Assembly (NCBI GenBank): GCA_013400975.1 | Contig: WBMZ01009340.1 | Coordinates: 1 to 64,000 of the forward strand | Origin: Atrichornis clamosus | Taxonomy: Eukaryota; Chordata; Aves; Passeriformes; Menuridae | DNA length: 64,000 bases | Direction of reading: 5' to 3' | Shown: positions 18,889-30,406 of the stretch, one piece after another | How positions within the stretch are numbered: position 1 is the first letter of the stretch | Layout of the letters: each line of letters opens with the position of its first letter | Notes under the pieces: generated by a model | Told to the model about the DNA's origin: nothing | The model's input: the letters and a program-made list of their open reading frames with translations, nothing else | The model's database searches: none | Position numbers and translations under genes: made by a program

Positions 18889-18935
18889 ATAGAGTCATGG
18901 AATCTCAGCCTGGTTTGGGTTAGGACCTTGGAGGC
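18889..18935 (-). mobile_element. Second CR1 LINE 3' end stub
   Basis: ATAGAGTCATGGAATCTCAG followed by a TGGTTTGGGTTAGGACCTTGGAGG stretch is a fresh start of a CR1 3' terminus in antisense. It is about 50 bases long, directly beside the previous copy and in the same direction. It may be a tandem insertion or the remnant of an interrupted copy. Confidence 0.75.
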
Positions 18936-20500
18936 TCCTGGTGCCTCCTGCAAGACTGAGCTGTAAACAGAGGCACGGTGGCTTTGGAGCAGGAGAAGCT
19001 GCGAGCAGGCTGTCAAATGACAGCCTTGAACAGCAAATCAGCCGTGTCCGGGGAAGTACAGAGCCTATTTCATGCTAGGATTCTTTTACATTAAATATCC
19101 TTATTTTCTGCCTTGTTTGGAGCTGGGCAGCTCCCAGCTGGGTATTCAACTGTGAGATCTGGCATGGTTTCACACTACTGTTTTCTTTTTCCCTGGCATA
19201 ATTCATTTGGTAATGTTTTCATGGATGCTCCAGATATTCTGCTGCAATTCCATCCATCCTCAGTGAAGGGTGAGGGCTGGAGATGCACATCAGCTCCAGC
19301 AGCAGCAGCAGCTTATCTTCAGCACTCGGATTCACTTTGATTTTTTGTAAAGATGTGGTCAGAAGTTGCTTAGTAGGGATTTTCCAGGTGAAGTTGCCTT
19401 TTTGATATGGTTCTGGTTTATAAATTCTTATTTCTTGCTGAGTTTTGTGTAATAAAAGGGCTGAGATGTATGTAAAATTGTCCTCCTTTGAGGAGATGCT
19501 CTGTTGCTTCTCTAACTGTGAGAATTAGGAAGAGGAGCAGGTTATTCCTGGTGGATTTCCCAGGGTAGCCTGTACCAACCCTCACCAAAGTCAAATGAAG
19601 GGATAAGGTGAACTTGGAGTCAGTTGGAGGTTGTCCCTTCCTCTGGTTGTACAGGAAAGGTGACCTAACTGAGAGCAACTGGTGGCAGAAATATTCCTTA
19701 CAACAGCAGGTACTGCCCAGAGAAACAGGAATGTTCACGGAGACGCGGGAATAAGTTAAGTAGGTTATTTAATGCACGAAGAGTGGAGAATACTTAATAT
19801 ATGAACACACTGGTTCCATTTATCCCTCCTGGCTTGGATCAACTTCTCAGCCTGCAGGCGGTTAAAACAGATGGTCTGAATTTGGGTAACATTCAGACCT
19901 TGAGTTGAAGCTAAAAATGGAATTTCATTGGCAAGGAAAGTAGGTCAGAAAGCTAAAGCCCCTAGTCCTAAAATGATGAAAGGCTTCTAATCAAGTGTTC
20001 CCTATTACCATTCATTAAACGGAGCAGGGGAAGAAATATTATTAGAGACCTTTGAAAAAGGGATTACAATGGGAGAGTGAGAATCCTCCTTCCTGCAGGG
20101 GGACCTGTGCCCTTGCAGACCTGTTTTGGTGGGAGAGGGGATGGCAATGGATGTGGATTCCCCAAGTCCTGCAGGCTGGACTGGAGCCACAGCAGGATGG
20201 GAATGGTTTTCTTCATGGGGACATAACAACTTTATCTTGTGCTTCAGTCACAGGAGTGCTGAGAGGAGCCTCTTTGCATATTCTCTATTAATACCTCTCC
20301 CACTAATCACCCTCTGCACGCTGCCTCTGCCATCCCTGACTCAGGTTCTGTCATTTCGTCGCCTCTGCAAACTGTGACTTTCACCAAAGCTGAGGCTTTC
20401 AGTCACTGCTTCCTCTGCTCTCCCTCCTTTTCAAACGGTGCCGGCTGCCGAAGTCCTCCTTTGTAGCTGGCAGGAATTACTCAAAGCAAAAGGGGAGCCT
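18936..20500. other. Unique intronic sequence, no gene recognised
   Basis: AT-rich unique sequence with a short CAG run near 19298-19310 that is too short to matter. No exon, RNA gene or repeat family was recognised. Confidence 0.45.
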
Positions 20501-20841
20501 GTCCCGGCTCACCCCGTGGTCCCAGCTCCCCCCGTGGTCCCAGCCCAGCCCGTGGTCCCGGCTCAGCCCGCGGTCCCGGCTCAGCCCGTGGTCCCGGCCC
20601 AGCCCGTGGTCCCAGCCCAGCCCCCTGCCCCAGCTCATCCCGTGGTCCCAGCCCAGCCCGTGGTCCCGGCTCACCCCGTGGTCCCAGCCCAGCCCGTGGT
20701 CCNGCCCGTGGTCTCAGCCCGTGGTCCCAGCTCAGCCCGCGGTCCCAGCCCAGCCCGTGGTCCCGGCCCAGCCCGTGGTCCCAGCTCAGCCCGTGGTCCC
20801 GGCTCAGCCCGTGGTCCCGGCCCAGCCCCCTGCCCCAGCTC
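20501..20841 (+). repeat. 18-bp C-rich VNTR containing an assembly gap
   Basis: About 19 copies of an 18-bp unit of the form GTCCCGGCYCAGCCCGTG. Two units carry CCCCTGCCCCAGCTC variants, one near the middle and one at the 3' end. A single N at 20703 is flanked by shortened units and a phase shift, so the true length was probably not resolved. Because 18 is a multiple of three, the array reads as an open frame of VPAQPV-type repeats. This is a composition effect, not evidence of a protein. Confidence 0.95.
20703..20703. other. Single ambiguous base, probable assembly gap
   Basis: The only N in the window sits inside the 18-bp VNTR at a point where the repeat phase is lost. It most likely marks a join of unresolved repeat copies. 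Confidence 0.85.
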
Positions 20842-22080
20842 TGGATTGCCAGCACGTCCCTGATTCCTGCTCACTGCAAGGATGGCAGCGAGCCTGCTCC
20901 GAGATGGTTCTGCACGGTGCCCAGGAGCTGGCTTACTCCGGGCATTGGCAAACCCAGCTGCTGCCCTCTCGCCACCCCCTGCCCTTCCCCTCAGAGCACT
21001 GCTGGAAGCCCCCGTCCCCTGAACCGGGAGTTGCTGCACTCCAGCCCTGCCGGCAGACGCATTTCCAGAGCTCACGTCAGAGGTGTCCTGCTTGCTCTCC
21101 CTTCATGGGGGACCTTGGCCCTCGGTCCTCGGCCACCGCTGTCCCCGGGGCAGGCAACAAACGTGGGCACCGAGACCTGGAGTACCCCAGCCCTGTCTAA
21201 CTCGGGAATGTTGTGCAGGGAAATTTGCTGTTATAGAGAAAGAGCAGTTTGCTGGCTCATACACATCTCACCGAGGGAAAATAGATGTTGTCTTTTTTTA
21301 TGAGAGCTCAGGCTTTTCCATGAGACTTATCAAAGCATTGGCTTTTTTTCTGACAGAAAAAAAAAAAGGGGGAAATTTTAAACTGTTGATTCAACAGTTA
21401 TTCAGAGAAAAAGTGGAACTTACTTCAATGTAGAATCAATATAAGAAAAGCTAAATTTCACTTTGGAGAAAATACCTCCAGTCTTAAAAGGCAGTTAGGT
21501 GTGGAGGTTATTCCTGATGTTTATAAATTCAGCTTTTCAGGGAAAGCTCAATTCCCTTTAGTTCTTGCAAAGCTGATATATTTAGCAAAAAGTAATCTCA
21601 GGACTTTTTGCTTCATGTCATCTAAGATTTTGATCCTCAGATCTCAGTTTCAGCAGTGATAGATGTACCAGAAAAAGCTTTCTAAGATTTTCTGTTTTTC
21701 TCGTTAGCCTGCTGAACCTGACAGCATTTTTGGTTAGGCAGGTCTTTCTCCAGCTGACAGAGTCACTTGTGATTTGAAATTTACTGAGAAGACTTAACAC
21801 CCTTGGTGTTTGCTGCTCTCTGAGGTTTCTCTGAGCAGGAGATGCCTGTGAACAGAAAACCTCTCAGTGGGCTCCTGGGCCGCTGCGGGTGGTCATTTCC
21901 TGCCACTGTGAAATTCTCTGCCCTGGAGAACGACAGGAATTACAAGGGAAGAGCAGCGGCTCCGTGTTGGGGCACCTCAAACCCTCCAGCAACTCTGGCC
22001 ACTTGCTGGCAGTCTGTGGGAGCTGCAGAGCAAGGGAACATCCACCAAGAAAAGAGTAAAATCCATTTCCTGCACTGAGA
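20842..22080. other. Unique intronic sequence, no gene recognised
   Basis: The first 350 bases are GC-rich, then composition becomes AT-rich with an 11-base A run at 21357-21367. No gene or repeat family was recognised. Confidence 0.45.
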
Positions 22081-22211
22081 ATTCCGGGGTGCTTGGGGTC
22101 GGAAGGGGCCTTAAACACCAGGCAGTGCCACCCCCTGCCAGGGACAGGGACCCCTTCCACTGTCCCAGGTTGCTCCAAGCCCCGTCCAACCTGGCCCTGA
22201 GCACCTCCAGG
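22081..22211 (-). mobile_element. CR1 LINE 3' end fragment
   Basis: GGGTCGGAAGGGGCCTTAAA, CCACCCCCTGCCAGGGACAG, CCAGGTTGCTCCAAGCCCCG and CCAACCTGGCCCTGAGCACC follow in the expected antisense order. The terminal repeat is reduced to ATTCCGGGG. Confidence 0.93.
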
Positions 22212-24730
22212 CACCTGCTTTTGGCAGCTGGCAAAGGTTCTTGGTTCCCTGAACCAGGAAAGGTTTTGTTTTTCCTATTCTAAGCTGTTCATTCCTTGAC
22301 TTCTGCTCAGGGCAGCGTGGGGACCTGGGGGGTCTCTGTGCAGCCCCTTGCTCAAAGGGAATCAATTGTCAGAGAATGGAAAAATGCATAAATTCACAAC
22401 GAGGGACTGTTTAGCCCCTCAACTCATCATTATCCCTGGAGAAAAGGCTCTCTAGTTGATCACGACAGCGGGGATTTATTGCCATACGTGAGCAAAAAAA
22501 CCTCTTTGACTCTTTATTTCTTTCTTTGCTGACCAAAGCCCACCCTGGCTGTGCCCCTCCACACCATGGGGTTTTTTTCCCCAGTAAGGGTGAAAATATG
22601 ATATTATTTTCAAGAACTCCTGTTGTCGTGGTAATTGAAGCTTTTCACCCTGAAGCTGAGAGCAAGTTCTTTTCGGTCAATATTGACTTTAATTTCAGTT
22701 CTGACGTGGGCACTAAGGCTCCCAGGCATTTGTAGGAACGAGCCCTTGGAGTGGGACAGGGCAGTCACCACCCGGGGCTTGTCCTCGGCCCCTGAACCGG
22801 AGCTGTGGCAGGGCTTGTGGCGAGGCGCCGTGGGCTCATCTTTGGGTGCCTTCATCTGTTTTACTCCAGTCCAGGGGGGGCCAGCTCTGGCCTCACAGGG
22901 GTCTCACAGCCTGGGATACAAGCACGGGAAGGTCCCTTCCCACCCAGACCATCCCGGGCCTCCATGGAGCTGCAGCTGTGCAGCCTGAATTTCTCCTTGT
23001 GAGCCAAAGTAATATTTCTACCCCTCGTGATTTCCACAGCCATCAAGCACCAAGAATACCCAGGGAATATCAGGAAAAATCCTGGGTATTATTGTCCCTT
23101 TGATACAGGCATCTGGCATGGGAGCAACTGAGTGCTTCTCAGTAATGCCCACTTTTAAAAAGTGTTTGTTTTAATGGAAAATAAAATGTCCCAGATTAAG
23201 GCATTATTTATTTCTGGCTGCACACACTAAAGGCCTTTTAAATGACTTCATTCATTATTAATTCAAGAAGACTCCTCACATTACTCAGAGTGAAAACCTT
23301 TCACAATTACCTGCTCACAGAATCCATTTTTTACCATCTTAACTCTCTGTAAAAGGGATCTTTTTGGAAAACATACGGGCTGGAGAGGGCAGGCAGTGCA
23401 CTGAGCAATTAGACTTTTCACCTAATAGCAGGGTTGAAGGCTCCCTGCCCTGTCTTAAATCCTTAACTGTGGTGTCAGCTTAAAGGAAATGCTGGGTTTT
23501 CGCTTTCATTTCATCCTCATCTTTTTCTTTTCTGTCTTTTTAAGCAGCTTGAGTGTCCATGCTGAGCCATGTCACATTCCAAATGATCCACATACTGTGC
23601 ATTTTAATGAGCTGCTAACACTGATTATACAAAAAGCAATCTCAGAAATATTTACTGAGTCAAAAAAAAAAAAAAAAAGCCTATGGGGGACTAATTAGCT
23701 TTTTAAGAATTGGCTTTTTGAAAGCCTCAGACTCCGGAAAAGTTGAACTTGGAAGCAGTTTCAAAGAAGTTGAAGAAGTGACTGGAAGAAAAGGGAGTGA
23801 GTAGTACTGGAGTATTTGTGATAGTGTTCCACATCCCAGGCTTCTCTGCACTGCTCAGAACATGAACTGGAAGCTGAATATATAATATACAGAGACAATA
23901 AATGCAATTATTGTGCAGAGAAATGCCCTGTACTGGCTGCATCTTGTGCCAGGTTTCTGTAGCCTTCCTGAGGGGCTGATCAGAGAGGGACAAGATCATT
24001 GTCCCTCTGTTCCAGGCCACTTCCCTCCACCAAAATTTCTCTTGGAAGTGGTATTGGAAACTCACTTCATTCAGGGCAATGGGCAAATTCCAGTTAGTTT
24101 GGGACAGAGCTGATTAAAGCTTCCCTTTCCTGCAGATGAAAAGCAACCCAAGGTCGTGATATTCCCTGAATATTTACTTCTGTCCCTTCCAAGGGAAAGT
24201 GATCTAATGATGTGACATTTGTCACCAGATCGTGACGGATGGAAGGAACTGAGAATTTACTTAGGCCAGGCCTGCACTGTAAATAAAAGCCATATTCCAG
24301 TGATAGGAGGAATTGCTTGTGTTGCAGAGAGTATTTATACATAAACTCTGCAGAAACTCTTTGAGTGCAGGCTGTTCAAGTCCTGGAAATGTAAGGGATA
24401 AATCCCATTAATAATGGGCCAAATGTCAATCCAGAAATCCAAACATGGAGCTGGTCCTAGTGGGATGACTCTGTGTGTCCAGGATATTACTGAGATCAGG
24501 AAGATTTGGAAGGAGTTTGCTTCGTTGCCCTTCAGTAAAATCACAAATAATATTGCAAATGCTGTGAAAGCGCGCTGGGGCTGGGGAGCCGCTCGGGATC
24601 CTGGATCTCTCTTTTAGGGCTCCTGAGCTGCAGGGAGGAGCTGGCAGGGGCTGTCTGTGTGCACACCGCGGCGGCCTTTGCTCCAAGCACAGCAGGACCA
24701 GGGGGAGTTGAAGGTTGCTCTTGTTGTGTT
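22212..24730. other. Unique intronic sequence, no gene recognised
   Basis: This is mostly AT-rich intron with a 17-base A run at 23662-23678. A short open frame at 23489-23698 begins with a hydrophobic stretch but runs into the A run and shows no family resemblance. No exon was supported. Confidence 0.45.
23662..23678 (+). repeat. Poly(A) run of 17
   Basis: A homopolymer run in AT-rich intron. No retroposed gene or target-site duplication was recognised beside it, so I call it a simple repeat and not a retroposon tail. Confidence 0.9.
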
Positions 24731-25065
24731 TCCATGATTTCATGGAATCCCAGAATGGGTTGGGTTGGAAGGGCTTTAAAGCTCATTCAGTGCCACCCTG
24801 CCATGGGCAGGGACACCTCCCACTGTCCCAGGGTGCTCCAAGCCCCGTCCAGCCTGGCCTTGGACACTTCCAGGGATGCAGGGACAGCCACAGCTGCTCT
24901 GGGAACCCTGTGCCAGGGTCCCACCACCCTCCCCGGGAAGGATTCCTTCCCAACATCCCACCTAACCCTGCCTCTGGCAGTGGGAAGCCATTCCCCTTGT
25001 CCTGCCGCTCCATGCTCTTGTGAAAAGTCCCTGTCCATGTTCCCTGTGGGCTCCCTGCAGGAACA
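24731..25065 (-). mobile_element. CR1 LINE 3' portion, longest antisense copy
   Basis: The copy begins TCCATGATTTCATGGAATCC and continues through GGTTGGAAGGGCTTTAAAGC, the CCATGGGCAGGGACACC block, TTGGACACTTCCAGGGATGC, CAGCCACAGCTGCTCTGGG, GGGAAGCCATTCCCCTTGTC and AAAAGTCCCTGTCC. The order is unbroken. This is the passerine-type CR1 style and one of the better preserved copies in the window. Confidence 0.97.
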
Positions 25066-26431
25066 TCCTGCTGGATTCCGTCCTTCCGTCCTTCCCTGCT
25101 CCTGGTGCTCCCCTCCCCAGCTGCCCTGGCGTGTGGGCAGGACCGCAGCTGGGTCGGGCTCCTGAGTTAACTGAGCTCCTAAGAGGGATCACTGAAGCAC
25201 TGGTGCAGGACTAATGCTCTTTGCATCTTTTCACACTGCAATAATTTTGCCAATCTGGCCACAGACCCTCCATGGATTCCAGAATCCGCCCTGGTTTTGG
25301 CTCAGGTCAGCCAAGCCAGCCAGGGGCTGCAGCAGAGACATGGACTGGACATGAGACCCCAGGAAAATTTGGGAGGTGGCCCCCAGAACGTGTTAAACTC
25401 TGCTCAATCCCCCGGGGTGTTCCCTCTGCAATGCAGGAGCCTCTGCTGGCGTGGGCAGGCTTTGTTCTACCTCGGGTGAGACAATTAATGGTTCCTTCTC
25501 CCTCCTTCTTAATGGCCTTATTTAAATAAATATTAATGCCTCATCCCGGAGCAGGTGCAAACCTGTGCTCCACAAAGGCTGTGTTATGGTTGCAGAACCA
25601 TTATCCTGTCCCTCCCAATCCCATTCTCCTCTGCTCCTGGGATGTAAGGAGCACGTGTGGATAGTCAGCTACAGACTTCATTAAAACCTAGGTGACTTCA
25701 GCATTCCTTCCTCATAGCTGTGCTGCTTCTGCTTTCTTTTCTATGAATAAAATTTGAATTTTTGGAAGCCTTGAAATCAGTTCTTTCCCCCTTATTTAAT
25801 GTATAGCAAAAAATAAAGAATAAACCCCTGAGAAATCCAGGTGCCCCTCTGCGAACCTACTTAGTGCAGGGCAGCAAAGGCTGTCAGAGAAGACAGTGAA
25901 AACAAAGAGCTTTTTCTTATGCTGTCCACTCTTTCATCTTTTATCTCTTTTATCTTCTTTGTTACAAGAAGGTGAGCTCTAAACACCACCTGTCACACGA
26001 AGTTTATTCTAACAAGTGCATGGCAGCCAAATCAGAGAGTCTTTATCCCTGTTTTCTCAAGTGGAAACCAAATGCTCCGAACCTGCTCTGAACGATCCCT
26101 TGGTCTTATCCCGCTCCCTCTGCGAGCAGCCACCACGCAGGCACGGCAGCGTCTCTCAGACTGGCTGGGAGGATTTAATCTGGGTGAGCTGCCGCTCTCG
26201 TGGACAGGGATTGTCCCATGGACCCCACGTGTGGGATCTCCCAGGGCTGTGCCACACGTGTGCATGTGGCTGCTGCAAGTCCCAAAGCAGCTTAAGGAGC
26301 AGGCTGGAGTCGTGGCAGGAACCAGTCTGGATCTTTTGTCACCGTTTGAGCAAAAAGCGGGTCTGGCAGGACTCTGGTGGGAATGATCCTGCTGGGAATA
26401 CTGGCACAGGCTTTGCTTGCTTGGGTGTACA
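25066..26431. other. Unique intronic sequence, no gene recognised
   Basis: Mixed composition; no exon, RNA gene or repeat family was recognised. A 60-base AT-rich block lies near 25500. Confidence 0.45.
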
Positions 26432-26658
26432 GTGCCAGGACAAGGGGAATGGCTTCCCACTGCCAGAGGGCAGGGATAGGTGGGATACTGGGGAGCAATC
26501 CTTCCCTGTGAGGTGGGGAGGCCCTGGCACAGGGTGCCCAGAGCAGCTGTGGCTGCCCCTGGATCCCTGGAAGTGTCCCAGGCCAGGCTGGCTGGGGCCT
26601 GGATGAGCTTCAGGGCCCCTCCTGGCCCAACCCATTGTGGGATTTTCTGTGTGATTAC
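26432..26658 (+). mobile_element. CR1 LINE 3' portion
   Basis: In sense orientation the segment shows GACAAGGGGAATGGCTTCCC, CTGCCAGAGGGCAGGG, CAGGGTGCCCAGAGCAGCTG, TGGCTGCCCCTGGATCCCTG and GATGAGCTTCAGGG. It ends with a worn CATTGTGGGATTTTCTGTG tail. A piece containing the 'ccctgcccatggcaggg' block is deleted. Confidence 0.95.
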
Positions 26659-27499
26659 AGGGTGGAGCAGACTCAGGTACCCACCAGCTGCTTTCCAGTG
26701 CACAAGTGGGATGTGAAGAAAGGCAGGATCCATCCCTTCCCATGGCAGTGCCCATGAGCTTCAAAGTGACCACCTGGAAGTCACAAACTCTCTGACACCT
26801 TTGTCCTTCTCTGCCCCTCCATGGTTGGCTCCCATCCCTTGGAGTGCCAGGAGTTCAGGCTCCAGGATCCACCTTTCTCTGTCTTTTAGAACATCTTTTC
26901 CATTTGTTCTTCTAAGCATGTGTTAATAACACACAGATAATTTTTCTGAGTAAGAAATAAAATTCACCTACATGCTGCCAGATCGACGCCTCCAGGGAAG
27001 GGTTCTGAGTCTAGAGCTGGTTGAATATTTTATTCTATTTCTGACTTCTCTTTCTGCAAAGATGGACTAAAAGACCAAGCTCACAAATATCAGTTTCTCT
27101 TGAAATGTTTTGGATTTTTGTTAGGGAATAAAATAATCCAAACCACAAACTTTTAAAGTGAAAGTAACAAAAGCCAATTGAAAATAGAGGCTGGTTTGTG
27201 AATAGTGCAATTTCCTTTGTCTGTATTTGATTAAAACCACTGCACATTTAACAGGATTTTTCTTTCAAATAGAAAGAAAATCAAGAAGAAAAATAGCCCT
27301 GCATGAAAGTCCCTGTTATTTTCTTCTTCGTTGGAGTGCTTTATCATTCTCAGCAAAAATTAACTGGAGTTGTCGAAGTTTGCTGGTGATTGATAGTGTC
27401 ACCTTAAATGTTACCAGTCAAAACTTGTTTTCTCCTTGCTCACTCCAGAATCCGGGTAGGCAGTTTGCCAGAGTGTAAAATTCCCTTTGTGCAGTTGGA
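26659..27499. other. Unique intronic sequence, no gene recognised
   Basis: AT-rich unique sequence between a CR1 copy and the CpG-rich patch. No gene was recognised. Confidence 0.45.
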
Positions 27500-27895
27500 G
27501 CAGTCAGCAGGACGGGGCTGGGGACGGGGGCTCGGACAGCCCCAGTCCCTGTGTGGGGCCGGGGCTGGGGCAGCGCTGCAGGGGGGGCTCAGGGAGCGGG
27601 GACCACCCCAGATCTGGGGTGAGAGACCCTGAGAGAAACCCCCAGGCTGGGGCTGCGGGTCTGGGAATCCGCGCTTCCCACCCAGCTGGGACGGGCAGAG
27701 CGTCCAGGAGCGTCCCTCTGCTGGTCCGCCCCTCGGCACAGAGCCCCCTCCTGCCGGTGCCCCTCGTGTGCTCCGGTGGGGGATTTCGGTGCCCCTGGCC
27801 CGGCTTCCCTGAGCTCCAGGAGCTGCCCGGGGGTTCTCCCTGCAGGCCTGGCCAGTGTGCGCCGCGCGCCTTCTCTCGGGTGGCGCCCCGAAAGT
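27500..27895. promoter_or_regulatory. GC-rich, G-run-rich CpG patch
   Basis: About 27 CpGs fall in roughly 390 bases. At 27515-27600 there are many runs of four or more G on the plus strand (GGGGCTGGGGACGGGGG and GGGGCCGGGGCTGGGG), strong G-quadruplex candidates. The right end holds GCGCCGCGCGCC. Composition drops sharply on both sides. It could be a small orphan CpG island, but no promoter element or transcript is evident. Confidence 0.4.
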
Positions 27896-29176
27896 TGATG
27901 TTGAACTTCTGGCTTTACCGATGTGTTTCTCCCCGATGAGAAAGCAGACAGCTTGTGCTGAAAATTAACTTGCTAATAAAAATAATTAGCACGCGAAGGG
28001 ACAATCACCAAAATCAAACCCTGCTTTGTTTCTCTAAGTGTGTTTAAGTATTGCATGAATAGGAGCAGATTATAAGCATAAATCACTTGTGATCTGCCTC
28101 TTGGGACCAAGCTGAATGATGCTTCTTGTCTCTCTAGATACCTCAGGTCCTTTTCCTTACGTTTTTGCATTTGAGCAGCCAGATTTTTATGCACATTCAT
28201 AAGTATTTCATGAAAAACAAATCACTCACTTGTCTGGTTCATTTTCTAACACCACTACACGGTGAAATTACCATTTTGCAGCTTCCACCAGTAAATCTTT
28301 TGTCTAGTCCTAAATCCTCTGTCTAGCCCTTCCCATCACGGCTTGTACAGTTGGGAAATTCACAGCTTCTCCGTCAGCAGGTTTTATTTCCTAATTCCCT
28401 TCCTGCCTTAGAAGATTTTTCATCATTACTTGCACAATCTGAGATTTAAACCATCATCTGTTACTTCATTCCCATGTCTGCTGTGAAGAATTTCCCCTTT
28501 CCCCCCTCAGCCTTTATTTTCTCTCAGATCTCCCAGGAGAAAGGTGAGCATTCCTGTGAAATCTTTTCCTTCCTGTTGCTATTTATGCACCTTGAGAAGC
28601 TGAGCTTTTCCCTGTAGATGCAACACCTGGAATGCTGATCCCGACTTGATGCCTTCATAAAACACTTGACTGTGAATTCATTCTCTTGCAATTGCTGATT
28701 CCCCGTCCTTCCTCCAGGTGCAGAGCACCACGGACACCTTTAGTGGGATTTATCTATGGGAGTGATGCTCAGCAGCCTCATTTCCCAGGGTGGATTTGGA
28801 ATAAACAAGCCAACAAAACACAAGCCAAAGCAAAACGTAAAACCCCTAAAACAAACAGCCAGGACCCCAGGTCTGCAGCAGGCATTTTTATTCCTGCCTT
28901 TCCCGTGGAGAAAGGAGGGATGTGAGGATTCAGATGCTTAGCAGAGAGTTCTGCGCGGGCTGTGCAGCTTCCCCACCTGGATCTGTCAGGGATTTCTCCT
29001 GTGACGGGCTCAGGCTCCTGTCCCTGCTCCCTGCGGGTTTGTGACAGCTCTGAGACCCTGCAGAGTGGCACAGGTCACTGAGTGTCCTTCCCAGGCTGGC
29101 CAGGGAGCCGGCTGGGGAGGGCTGGGTGCCACAGGGTCGTCGCTTTGGTTGTTGGGGCTTTTATTACAGGTCTGGA
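27896..29176. other. Unique intronic sequence, no gene recognised
   Basis: AT-rich at the start, mixed later. No exon, RNA gene or repeat family was recognised. Confidence 0.45.
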
Positions 29177-29447
29177 ACAGAACCATGGCATTGCTGAGGT
29201 TGGAAAAGACCTTCAAGGTCAGCAAGCCCAGCTGCCAGCCCAGCAGCACCTGGGTGTTCAGCACCCTCCCACAGAATTTACAAACACCCGCGGGGATGGT
29301 GGCCCCGCCACGGCGCTGGGCAGCGGTGCCGGGCTTGGCAACCCTTCCCGTGCAGGAGCTTCCCTCACATCCAACCTGCCCCTCCCCAGCACAACCTGAG
29401 GCTGTTCTCGCCCGTCCTGTGGCTTCTAACCTGGGAGAGCAGACTAA
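29177..29447 (-). mobile_element. CR1 LINE 3' portion, second subfamily
   Basis: The copy begins AGAACCATGGCATTGCTGAG and has GGTTGGAAAAGACCTTCAAG, a CCCTCCCACAGAATTTAC region, GGGATGGTGGCC, TTGGCAACCCTT, CACAACCTGAGGCTGTTCTC and CTGGGAGAGCAGAC. The GGAAAAGACC start differs from the GGAAGGG type of other copies. This marks another CR1 subfamily, probably older. Confidence 0.92.
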
Positions 29448-29762
29448 TGGGAATAGATGGGAAACAAACCAGATTTCTCATTCCTCCTGATTTAGGAAAA
29501 TCAGTGGCTGACCTTTAAGCTGCTGGGTTCGGCACGGATTTCCTCTGACTTCTGCACATTTTGTGCCTGTTGTATTCCTGGGGCAGTTAAGCCCCTGCAA
29601 GTCTAAACCCTCTTTTATCCAGTGCTAGATCAAAAATGCCCTCTAAAAATATCTCACATTTGAACAGTTCTTGGGGGAATCACCTTTCCTTCATGTTGAG
29701 GAAGACAGGCAAGAGGAACAGAAGACATCCTTCCCTGGACTGCAGAGCTGCTGAAGTTCAGG
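29448..29762. other. Short unique intronic spacer
   Basis: About 315 bases of mixed sequence between two antisense CR1 copies. Nothing recognisable. Confidence 0.45.
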
Positions 29763-29881
29763 AGAGAATCCCAGAATATTTGGGGCTGGAAGGGGCCTTA
29801 AAATTCATCTAATTCCACTCCCTGCCATGGGCAGGGCCACCTTCCACTATCCCAGGCTGCTCCAAGCCCCATCCAGCCTGG
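29763..29881 (-). mobile_element. CR1 LINE 3' end fragment
   Basis: AGAATCCCAGAATATTTGGG, GGCTGGAAGGGGCCTTAAAA, CTGCCATGGGCAGGGCCACC and CTGCTCCAAGCCCCATCCAG follow in antisense order. The copy is truncated right after CCTGG. Confidence 0.96.
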
Positions 29882-30354
29882 AAGCCACTGCAGTAGCACA
29901 GGGAATGTAGTTTTTAGTATTTAAATCCTAGGAATCAAACTGGAGAGCAACACGGATAGAGCCGCAGTTAAAGCCGGGCTGTGCAGGGAGGCTGGGTGCA
30001 GATGGGGGTGAGATAAGCCCAAGAAGTGGCAAATCTGGGTCTAAATCTGAACCGAGCCCTGTTTAAGTTTCACATTTGTTCGCTGTGCACTGCTGAACCC
30101 CAGCCAAAATTACCTGTGGTTCCTTGAATCCCCAGCACTTTTGGTTTCATCCTCGAGGGAATTCAAGGGTGCAGCTCTGCCTGGAGAGAGCTCTGCTGGC
30201 CCCAGCTGCCAGGTTTGGTCCCTGGTGCAGCCCCTGTGTCCTGTGAGAGGGGCACTGGGATTTATCCTGCCCCTGTCAGACTCTTTTGGTGTCAGCTGAG
30301 TTCTGCAGGGGGCCTGGACCAAACATTTGGGCAGCTATGGCTGTCTGGTCCTAA
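29882..30354. other. Unique intronic sequence, no gene recognised
   Basis: Mixed composition with no recognised feature; its right end merges into the next CR1 stub. Confidence 0.4.
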
Positions 30355-30406
30355 AATGTTGGACTTGATGATCCTGGAGGTCTTTTCCAACCTTTTGGAT
30401 TCTCTG
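30355..30406 (+). mobile_element. CR1 LINE 3' terminal stub
   Basis: TGTTGGACTTGATGATCCTG followed by GAGGTCTTTTCCAACC and a worn GGATTCTCTGTG tail is the last 50 bases of a CR1 in sense orientation. Sequence upstream (from about 30305) may belong to the same copy but is too diverged to be sure. Confidence 0.88.

Noticed and set aside
20438..20863. Open frame encoding VPAQPV-type repeats, resembling a structural proline-rich protein
   Set aside because: It is the 18-bp VNTR read in a frame that its unit length keeps open. Other frames on both strands are open too, and an N interrupts it.
23489..23698. Small open frame starting with a hydrophobic, signal-peptide-like stretch
   Set aside because: The hydrophobic start comes from T-rich intron, the frame ends in a poly(A) run, and no relative is recognised.
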